Made by a program: the position numbers and the translations under genes. Source: Clostridiales bacterium (GTDB lineage Bacteria > Bacillota > Clostridia > Christensenellales > Borkfalkiaceae). Taken from it: DNA of 8,094 nt. Within the stretch, counting starts at the first letter, position 1; every line of letters starts with the position of its first letter. The notes below the pieces were generated by a model that worked only from the letters and a program-made list of their open reading frames with translations, did not search any database and was not told the DNA's origin. This document shows positions 1-6,019 of the stretch, one piece after another. The stretch covers positions 2,636 through 10,729 of the forward strand of contig JAJWOJ010000043.1 of NCBI GenBank assembly GCA_021635425.1, in the 5' to 3' direction.

Positions 1-150
1 GGAAGTCAGTCCGTTATAACAATGAAAGCGGGCGAATGGACGGAAATAACCGTCGGCGTAGCAACTTACGGTTCGACTTTCTTCTGCGTTATAAACACGG
101 CGAAGAGCAATGAGGGCGTGTGGAAAATATCTTCGTTTATAGGAGTTCCG
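1..150 (+). repeat. Tandem module copy A (3' part), 405-bp period
   Basis: Bases 1-150 repeat at 406-555, an offset of 405 bases (135 codons). The first 55 bases are identical in both copies. Over the first 135 bases a hand count finds about 16 differences, and the encoded stretches differ at 5 of 49 residues (G/D, A/S, E/D, S/T, I/T). The copy begins before the window. Confidence 0.9.
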
Positions 151-561
151 GTTAAAACCGAAACGATACTCGAAGCGGACGACGCCGCTAAGCTTTCGGG
201 CGGCAGAGATACGGGCAATGCGGCGACGATAGGTCTTACGACCGATGAAACCTACGGAAAAGTGTGGACTTTGCAGTCCACAAATGCGGCAACGACCGAT
301 TTCCACGCTGTTGGGCTTGACGCATCCGCTTACGCGAAAATTACGTTCAGAATTTACAATCCGCTCAGCGAAGACGTAGGGCTTGTGCTTTACACGGCTT
401 CCTGGGGAAGTCAGTCCGTTATAACAATGAAAGCGGGCGAATGGACGGAAATAACCGTCGACGTCTCGACTTACGGCTCAACGTTCTTCTGCGTTATAAA
501 CACGGCAAAGAGCAACGATGGCGTGTGGAAAATCACGAGTTTTACGGGCGTTTCGCAATAA
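1..561 (+). CDS. C-terminal part of a repetitive beta-sandwich (carbohydrate-binding-like) protein, 5' end missing
   Basis: The frame is open from base 1 to the TAA at 559-561, giving 186 residues of a gene that starts upstream; the ATG at 22 is internal. The protein consists of a 135-residue module: the last 49 residues or so of one copy, a linker (about residues 50-85), then the C-terminal part of a second copy. The module is rich in beta-prone, aromatic and Thr/Ser residues (KAGEWTEITV, YGSTFFCVIN, GVWKI.SF), the look of a jelly-roll carbohydrate-binding or adhesive domain on secreted Bacillota proteins. The family is not recognised with certainty. The chain ends about two residues after the module, with no LPXTG motif, SLH domain or C-terminal membrane helix, so any anchor or signal peptide must lie upstream. 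It is separated from the downstream operon by a terminator and a new promoter. Surface or secreted location is inferred. Confidence 0.75.
   Translation, partial: GSQSVITMKAGEWTEITVGVATYGSTFFCVINTAKSNEGVWKISSFIGVPVKTETILEADDAAKLSGGRDTGNAATIGLTTDETYGKVWTLQSTNAATTDFHAVGLDASAYAKITFRIYNPLSEDVGLVLYTASWGSQSVITMKAGEWTEITVDVSTYGSTFFCVINTAKSNDGVWKITSFTGVSQ
406..555 (+). repeat. Tandem module copy B (3' part), last copy before the stop codon
   Basis: This is the second copy of the element at 1-150. It encodes the C-terminal 49 residues of the module and is followed almost at once by the stop codon, so it is the terminal repeat of the gene. The perfect 55-base match (406-460) includes synonymous positions, which implies recent duplication or gene conversion rather than only protein-level conservation. 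Confidence 0.9.
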
Positions 562-579
562 CTCGCACAATGTCAATCG

Positions 580-611
580 GGGGCGAATCAATCTTCGCCC
601 CTTTGATTTTT
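580..611 (+). terminator. Rho-independent terminator after the repeat-protein gene
   Basis: An 8-bp perfect stem (GGGGCGAA at 580-587 and TTCGCCCC at 594-601) closes a 6-base loop and can be extended by a G-T pair at 579/602. It is followed by a T-rich run (602-611, TTTGATTTTT). It begins 18 bases after the stop codon at 559-561 and should end transcription of the upstream gene. Confidence 0.88.
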
Positions 612-619
612 AAAAAGTA

Positions 620-648
620 TTGAAATATTCCGAGATAAATGGTAGAAT
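620..648 (+). promoter_or_regulatory. SigA-type promoter with extended -10 for the glycosidase operon
   Basis: The -35 box is TTGAAA (620-625) and the -10 box is TAGAAT (643-648), each 5 of 6 to consensus, separated by exactly 17 bases. TGG precedes the -10 box, forming an extended -10. Transcription should start near 654-656. It sits directly after the terminator and is the only good promoter seen ahead of the three enzyme genes. Confidence 0.75.
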
Positions 649-690
649 AGTCTTAACTACGTCGCTTTCGGTGAGTTATACAAACTTATT

Positions 691-813
691 ATGGAAAATT
701 ACGCGGAAGAAAACGAAACGTTGTCCGAAGCGATTGAAAAATATCTGAAAACCGCTTGCGGGGTTTCGGATTTACATCTTGAAAAAATACGAAAAATTTT
801 TATAGAGGACTAA
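691..813 (+). CDS. Candidate 40-residue leader ORF of unknown function
   Basis: ATG at 691 opens a 40-codon frame ending in TAA at 811-813, one base before the ATG of the mannosidase gene. The product is highly charged, probably helical and rich in Glu, Lys and Ile, with one Cys (Cys23), beginning MENYAEENETLSEAIEKYLK; there is no signal peptide. I recognise no family. Codon choice (GAA, GCG, ACG, TCC, ATA) matches the neighbours. The frame is also open back to 646, and that extension reads as protein-like, but a TAG lies at 643-645 inside the -10 box and no other standard start exists. The ribosome site is poor: GGTGAG at 670-675 is 15 bases from the ATG. It may be a translated leader coupled to the next gene, a small protein, or the tail of a decayed older gene. 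Confidence 0.45.
   Translation: MENYAEENETLSEAIEKYLKTACGVSDLHLEKIRKIFIED
804..809 (+). promoter_or_regulatory. Ribosome binding site of the GH38 gene
   Basis: AGAGGA ends 5 bases before the ATG at 815 and supports that start. It lies within the last codons of the candidate leader ORF, so ribosomes translating that ORF would pass over it. Confidence 0.75.
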
Positions 814-814
814 A

Positions 815-3800
815 ATGTTAAATCTGAACATAGAAGAAAAAGTCGCAGCCGTAGTCGAAAGGCTGAGAACGCTCAAAACCGTCGACAAAAAAAGCATAGC
901 GACGGAGATTTCGGATAAAGTGGACGAGAAGGGCGTATTTTACGGGTCGGACGAAGATTTTAAGCCGTTTGAAAGCCCTTATATACTGTTTGAACAGGAT
1001 GAGTATTTCTGTTTCAGAGGCTCGTTCGAAATCGAAGAAATAAGGGACGATGAAAAGGCTTACTTATCGATAGAAACGTTTATCGGCGGAGTTGCTCCTA
1101 CGATAAGACCGCAAGGACTTTTAAAGCTCAACGGCGAGATTATTCAAGGTATAGATATAAACCATACCGACGTTTTGCTCGATCCCGGTAAATATGATAT
1201 GGAACTTATTTTCTATACTCATATTTTCGGTTTGTCTCTGCCCGTTTATTTTTCCGTTAAACGCGAAAATACGTTGATAAACGACTTATACAACGACTTA
1301 TCCGTTGCGCTCGCGGGTATGAAACTTCTTTTGAAAAACACCGACGACTATGTCTTTGCGAAGTATCATCTCGAAAGAGCGATAAATCTTATAGACTTCA
1401 GAGAGGAATACGGAGCAGAGTTTTTTAACTCTTTAAAGCGTGCGAGAGATTATCTTTATAAGAATTATTTCGGGAAAGGCGAGGGGATAAGACCTGTCGT
1501 AAACTGCGTCGGACATACTCATATCGACGTTGCGTGGCTGTGGGACGAAGAACAGACGAGGCAGAAAACCGAACGAAGTTTCGCAACGGCGTTAAAGCTG
1601 ATGGAAGAATACCCCGAGTATAAATTTATGATGAGTCAACCGCAACTATTTGCTTTTCTGAAAGAACGCAACCCCGAAATTTTTGCAAGAATAAAGGAAA
1701 AGGTTAAAGAGGGCAGGTGGGAACTCGACGGCTCGATGTGGCTTGAAGCCGATTGCAATTTGACGAGCGGAGAAAGCCTTGTAAGGCAGATATATTACGG
1801 AAAGAAATTTTTCAAAGATGAGTTCGGAGTCGATTGTTCGTGTGTTTTCGAACCCGACGTTTTCGGTTATTCCGCCGCTCTTCCGCAAATTATGTTAAAA
1901 AGCGGGATAAAGCGTTTCGTCACGGCGAAAATAGGTTGGAACGATACCGACAGAATGCCTTACGACGCGTTCGTATGGCAGGGAATAGACGGCAGCAAAG
2001 TGTTTGCGTATTTTATATCTACTTGCGATTGTGACCCGAGAAACGGCGTTTACGACAGAACTTACACGACTTATACCGGTCCGATAAGTCCGCAGGCGGT
2101 ACTCGGAACGTGGCACAGATTTCAACCGAAAGAGTTTAACGCCGTAACCCTTTTGACTTACGGTTACGGCGACGGAGGCGGCGGCCCTACGAGAGAAATG
2201 CTTGAAACGGAGAAAAGGCTGAGAAAGGGTATTCCCGGTATTCCGAGAACAAAACTCGCCACGCTTAAGGAAACTCTCGACGAAATAGAAGACAATTTCA
2301 AGGCAAACGCAAAAGAATTGAAACGTTACCCGAAATGGAACGGCGAATTGTATTTCGAATACCACAGAGGAACGCTCACTTCCGTCCCGAGGATAAAAAA
2401 GCACAATCGCGACGGGGAATTCGCGCTTATGAACGCGGAATTGGTTCAAACCCTTGCGAGTACGCTTTTCGGCGCCGATTACGAATGCGAGACGATCGAA
2501 AGAAACTGGAAGACTTTGCTTTTAAATCAGTTTCATGATATTTTGCCCGGTTCGGCGATAAAAAAAGTGTACGAGGACAGCGATAAACAGTTCGAAAAAA
2601 TGTTCGCCGATCTCGGCGGTTTGATTGGAAAATCGTTGGACGTTATAGCGAAAAACATAAGTACCGACGGCGGACTTCTCGTGTTCAATCCGAACGGGTT
2701 TGCGGCAACTTCGACGGTTGTTTCCGACGGAAAAACCGTGGTGGTCGAAGACGTTCCGTCGCTCGGGTATAAAGTATGTAAACCGCGCGTTAAAAACAAT
2801 TCCATAAAGGTCGGAAAATTGAAAATCGAAAGCGGGGATTATGTCGTTCGGTTTGATAAAAGCGGGGCTATAAGTTCGTTATTCGATAAAAACAACGGTA
2901 AACAGATAGTAAAACAAGGCGAGAAAATAAACGCGTTCGCGGCGTATGAAGATATGCCTTACGAGTATGACAACTGGGAAATAACCCCTTATCATAAGCA
3001 GAAGAGATACGCTTTAGACGGCGAGGCGTTTTTTGAGAAGATCGAAGACGGCGACAGAGCGGGTTTTAAAATCACGAAAAAATACGGAAAATCCGTCATT
3101 GTTCAGAATGTGTATTTGTATAACGGGTTACGCCGCATAGATTTCGAAACGGACGTTATATGGAACGAGAAAAAACAACTTTTGAAAGTCGAATTCCCGT
3201 TCGGGCTTCTCGTCGATAAAGCCGTTTACGATATTCAGTTCGGTAACGAAGAAAGGAGTACTTCGACAAATACGAGTTGGGATTCGGCGAGATTTGAAAG
3301 CGTGGGGCAGAAATGGGTCGATATGTCCGAGAATAATTACGGCGTCGCTCTTTTAAACGACGGCAAATACGGATTCGGCACGGAAGATTCGCTGCTCACT
3401 ATGACCGTGTGTAAATGTGGCGGTTTCCCTTATTACGAAGCGAACGAAAAAATCCCGCGCTTTACCTATTCGCTCCTTCCGCATGACGGCGATTTCAGAG
3501 GGGGCGGAGTTATAAACGAAGCTTATCTTTTAAACAGAGGATTTATAACGAAGAAGCTCGATATGCAAAAAGGATCGCTCGGCGAGGAATATTCTTTCGC
3601 AAAATGTCTTACGGACGGCGTGTTCATAGAAACGGTCAAGCAAGCCGAAGACGGCGAGGGAATAATGCTCAGAATGTATGAGGGATTCAGAGAGAGTAAA
3701 CGGGTAAACGTTGTTTTCGATAAGGAAATTTCCTCGGCTTATATCTGCGATTTGTCCGAAAACGAACTTATAGCCGCGGATATTGCGGGAAATAAGGTTG

Positions 3801-3847
3801 CGTTCGATATTAAACCTTATGAGATAATTACTTTAAAAATCAAATGA
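815..3847 (+). CDS. GH38 alpha-mannosidase, long MAN2C1-like type, cytoplasmic
   Basis: This is a complete 1010-residue glycoside hydrolase family 38 alpha-mannosidase, a zinc-dependent retaining enzyme that removes alpha-linked mannose. The order is an N-terminal beta-rich region (about 1-225), the catalytic barrel (about 228-500), the helical middle domain (about 505-600) and C-terminal beta-sandwiches (about 640-1010). The zinc and catalytic set is visible: GHTHIDVAW (H236, D238), EPDVFGYS with the nucleophile D348, and QFHDILPG (H574), matching H90, D92, D204 and H471 of Drosophila Golgi mannosidase II. Other family marks are GYGDGGGGPT (450-459), ELYFEYHRGT (511-520) and the C-terminal NTSWDSARFE and YGVALLNDGKYG segments. 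The length and N-terminal extension fit the MAN2C1 and bacterial cytosolic group. No signal peptide is present. It is the first large gene of the operon; its TGA overlaps the next ATG. The exact linkage cleaved is not readable from sequence. Confidence 0.95.
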   Translation: MLNLNIEEKVAAVVERLRTLKTVDKKSIATEISDKVDEKGVFYGSDEDFKPFESPYILFEQDEYFCFRGSFEIEEIRDDEKAYLSIETFIGGVAPTIRPQGLLKLNGEIIQGIDINHTDVLLDPGKYDMELIFYTHIFGLSLPVYFSVKRENTLINDLYNDLSVALAGMKLLLKNTDDYVFAKYHLERAINLIDFREEYGAEFFNSLKRARDYLYKNYFGKGEGIRPVVNCVGHTHIDVAWLWDEEQTRQKTERSFATALKLMEEYPEYKFMMSQPQLFAFLKERNPEIFARIKEKVKEGRWELDGSMWLEADCNLTSGESLVRQIYYGKKFFKDEFGVDCSCVFEPDVFGYSAALPQIMLKSGIKRFVTAKIGWNDTDRMPYDAFVWQGIDGSKVFAYFISTCDCDPRNGVYDRTYTTYTGPISPQAVLGTWHRFQPKEFNAVTLLTYGYGDGGGGPTREMLETEKRLRKGIPGIPRTKLATLKETLDEIEDNFKANAKELKRYPKWNGELYFEYHRGTLTSVPRIKKHNRDGEFALMNAELVQTLASTLFGADYECETIERNWKTLLLNQFHDILPGSAIKKVYEDSDKQFEKMFADLGGLIGKSLDVIAKNISTDGGLLVFNPNGFAATSTVVSDGKTVVVEDVPSLGYKVCKPRVKNNSIKVGKLKIESGDYVVRFDKSGAISSLFDKNNGKQIVKQGEKINAFAAYEDMPYEYDNWEITPYHKQKRYALDGEAFFEKIEDGDRAGFKITKKYGKSVIVQNVYLYNGLRRIDFETDVIWNEKKQLLKVEFPFGLLVDKAVYDIQFGNEERSTSTNTSWDSARFESVGQKWVDMSENNYGVALLNDGKYGFGTEDSLLTMTVCKCGGFPYYEANEKIPRFTYSLLPHDGDFRGGGVINEAYLLNRGFITKKLDMQKGSLGEEYSFAKCLTDGVFIETVKQAEDGEGIMLRMYEGFRESKRVNVVFDKEISSAYICDLSENELIAADIAGNKVAFDIKPYEIITLKIK

Positions 3848-5967
3848 GATATACTTTTAAAAACGGCGTCGAAGCCGAAATAGATTTTAAAAATAAAAGG
3901 ATAAGCGGCGTTTATCGCGGCGGAGAAAATCTGATATGCGGAAATGTTCCGTTTTTCTCCGTGAAGATGAGAAAAAAAGACGGAAGCCACAGAATAATTA
4001 CCGCTTTCGAATGCGAATATCTCGGTGAGAACGGGAATAGCCGCATTTACGAAAACGCCGATTTTACGGTAAAGTTGTCGGTGATTCCGACCGAAAAAGG
4101 GTTGAGATGGCGAATAGCCGTAGATAACCGGACGGACGACCTTTTGGAATGGGTTGAACTCGGTTCGTTCGGCGTGTGCGAAAAACTTGCCGAAGAAAAT
4201 GGCGGAAAAGGCGCGATTTTGTTTCCGTATAACGAGGGGTGTCTCGTTACGGATATGCGTAAACGAAATAACTCGCCTTTTCCTTACATCGAACCGGAGT
4301 ATCCGAGTCTCGGAAAATACTCCGTCTTTCCGAATATGCTTTCTTCGCAGTTTATAACCTATCTTTCGGACGGCGTGGGAATATATCTCGGAATGCACGA
4401 CGAAGAGAGAACGACCAAACACATCGACTTTAAAAGCGAAGAAAACTGTATACGCGTTCAATCGAGGTGTTTTTGCAACGTAAATTACGGTGAGTCTTAC
4501 GAAATGCCTTTCGACACCGAGACAATCTTTTTCGTCGGGGAATGGCAGGAAGCGTGCGAAATATACAGAAATTGGTTTGAAAATCATCTGCCGAACGGAC
4601 TTAAAAAAATCGCGGACAACGGAAAGCTTCCGAAATGGTACGAAGAATCGCCGATTACCGCGATTTACCCTGTGAGGGGTACCCGAGACACAGGCGATAT
4701 GACGCCGAACGAACTGTTTTTTCCTTATGAAAACGCAATCCCGTTTTTACGGGATTTTGCCGAAAAAACGGAGAGTCGCGTAATGGCTCTTCTGATGCAT
4801 TGGGAGGGGACGGCTCCGTGGGCGCCGCCTTACATGACAGAGCCGTTCGGCGGAAGCGATATGTTTAAAAAGTTCGTCGATAAAGCGCACACGGGCGGAC
4901 TTCCGGTCGGTTTGTATTGCAGCGGCTTCGGGTATACCCTTCAAAGCAACGTTATAAAAACGTACAATAAAGAAGCGGAGTATGAAAGAGAAAACCTCGG
5001 CGAAATAATGTGTTCCGATTCCGACGGAACGTTTAAAAGCGAAATTTGCTCGGCGCAGAGAATAGGTCTCGATATGTGCCCTGCTTGCGAGAAAACGAAA
5101 AGGTTGTTTTCCGACGAGATAAATAAGGTAATCGGGGAGTTCGGAATAGATTATATGCAGGCTCTCGATCAGAATCACGGCGGATCGTCGTATTTTTGTT
5201 ATTCCGACAAGCACGGACATATTCCCGCTCCCGGGAAATGGCAGCAAGAAGAGACGAATAAAACGCTCGGAAGAATAAAAAATACGAAAACGGTATTGGG
5301 CTGCGAAAGTGCGGCGAGCGAGCCGTTTATAGCGAAACTCGCGTTTTCGGACAACAGATTCGAACTTAATTATTATATCGGCACGCCCGTTCCCGTGTAT
5401 TCCTATATATATCACGAGTACGTCAACAATTTTATGGGCAATCAGATATGCGCGATGCTCGAAAAGACGGAGGTAAATTACACAATGCGCGCGGCATATA
5501 GCTTTATCGCGGGCGATTGTCTCTCCGTAGTTTTTTCGGGCGACGGCTCAATACTTCATTCATGGTGCGACTGGATATCCCCGAAAGATAAGCGTGTGGA
5601 TAAGGACGTCGCGATAAAATTTCTGAAAACGCTTAACGGGTGGCGAACGGGCGGCGGCAAAGATTTTCTCCATAGGGGTAGAGCGGTGAAACCCCGAAAA
5701 ATCGAATGTGGGAAAGTTTCTCTTTTAACGGAATACGGAACTCCGTTTTTCATAGACGAATGTTTGACCGCGGCTTATGAGTGCGGCGGCGAAATCGCTC
5801 AATTTATAGTAAATTTCAATCTTTCCGACAAGAAAGTGAAAATCGACGGCTCGGGCGAAGCGTTTTACGGCTCCGACCTGTCGTGCCGTAAAAATTTCGA
5901 CGGAGAACTGATAATCCCTGCATTATCTGTTGTAATGCTAAAGAAAACGGGGCGGGGAAATATATAA
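3844..5967 (+). CDS. DUF6259-like putative retaining glycoside hydrolase, activity unassigned
   Basis: This 707-residue protein has no signal peptide. Its architecture resembles a clan of retaining TIM-barrel glycosidases (GH36/GH101/GH129-like): an N-terminal beta-sandwich (about 1-245), a barrel (about 260-560) with MHWEGTAPWAPPY around W320 and GLYCSGFGYT, and a C-terminal beta domain (about 600-707). I place it in the DUF6259 family from overall look and length, not from a search. Candidate catalytic residues are D442 in YMQALDQNHGG, at the barrel position where relatives carry an Asp nucleophile, and E488 in LGCESAASE as possible acid/base; this is inference. The ATG overlaps the mannosidase TGA (ATGA), with no Shine-Dalgarno sequence near it, so translation is probably coupled. 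Sitting between an alpha-mannosidase and a galactoside phosphorylase, it may free the phosphorylase substrate from a larger glycan or glycopeptide, for example as an alpha-galactosidase or alpha-N-acetylgalactosaminidase. It could equally act on a plant sugar. Confidence 0.8.
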   Translation: MRYTFKNGVEAEIDFKNKRISGVYRGGENLICGNVPFFSVKMRKKDGSHRIITAFECEYLGENGNSRIYENADFTVKLSVIPTEKGLRWRIAVDNRTDDLLEWVELGSFGVCEKLAEENGGKGAILFPYNEGCLVTDMRKRNNSPFPYIEPEYPSLGKYSVFPNMLSSQFITYLSDGVGIYLGMHDEERTTKHIDFKSEENCIRVQSRCFCNVNYGESYEMPFDTETIFFVGEWQEACEIYRNWFENHLPNGLKKIADNGKLPKWYEESPITAIYPVRGTRDTGDMTPNELFFPYENAIPFLRDFAEKTESRVMALLMHWEGTAPWAPPYMTEPFGGSDMFKKFVDKAHTGGLPVGLYCSGFGYTLQSNVIKTYNKEAEYERENLGEIMCSDSDGTFKSEICSAQRIGLDMCPACEKTKRLFSDEINKVIGEFGIDYMQALDQNHGGSSYFCYSDKHGHIPAPGKWQQEETNKTLGRIKNTKTVLGCESAASEPFIAKLAFSDNRFELNYYIGTPVPVYSYIYHEYVNNFMGNQICAMLEKTEVNYTMRAAYSFIAGDCLSVVFSGDGSILHSWCDWISPKDKRVDKDVAIKFLKTLNGWRTGGGKDFLHRGRAVKPRKIECGKVSLLTEYGTPFFIDECLTAAYECGGEIAQFIVNFNLSDKKVKIDGSGEAFYGSDLSCRKNFDGELIIPALSVVMLKKTGRGNI

Positions 5968-6005
5968 AAGACGCATTTGTCTGAATTAAAATACTACGAA
6001 CACAT

Positions 6006-6011
6006 AAGGAG
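6006..6011 (+). promoter_or_regulatory. Strong ribosome binding site of the GH112 gene
   Basis: AAGGAG lies 8 bases before the ATG at 6020 and fixes the start. The preceding 52-base gap (5968-6019) is AT-rich and shows no convincing promoter or terminator, so the gene is most likely transcribed with the two upstream genes. Confidence 0.85.
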
Positions 6012-6019
6012 AAAAAGTA

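Noticed and set aside
441..623. 60-codon + strand frame running through the terminator
   Set aside because: It is an out-of-frame shadow of the repeat protein and reads through the terminator hairpin.
622..630. Short inverted repeat GAA-ATA-TTC overlapping the -35 box
   Set aside because: Three-base arms are expected by chance in AT-rich DNA, and the site does not resemble a cre box or other known operator.
1895..2449. Open frame of 184 codons on the - strand
   Set aside because: It is antisense to the GH38 catalytic and middle domains, which carry conserved motifs on the + strand; the translation is Arg/Phe-rich and unlike a real protein.
3817..4587. Open frame of 256 codons on the - strand
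   Set aside because: It lies antisense to the DUF6259-like gene, has no recognisable domain, and results from the codon bias of the + strand gene.
4747..5415. Open frame of 222 codons on the - strand
   Set aside because: It is antisense to the barrel domain of the middle enzyme, with no motif and no ribosome site of note.
5969..5982. AGAC...GTCT hairpin after the DUF6259-like gene
   Set aside because: The stem is only 4 bp with no T-run, too weak to call a terminator.
5968..6019. Possible separate promoter for the GH112 gene
   Set aside because: TAAAAT at 5987-5992 could pass as a -10 box, but no -35-like box sits at the right distance.
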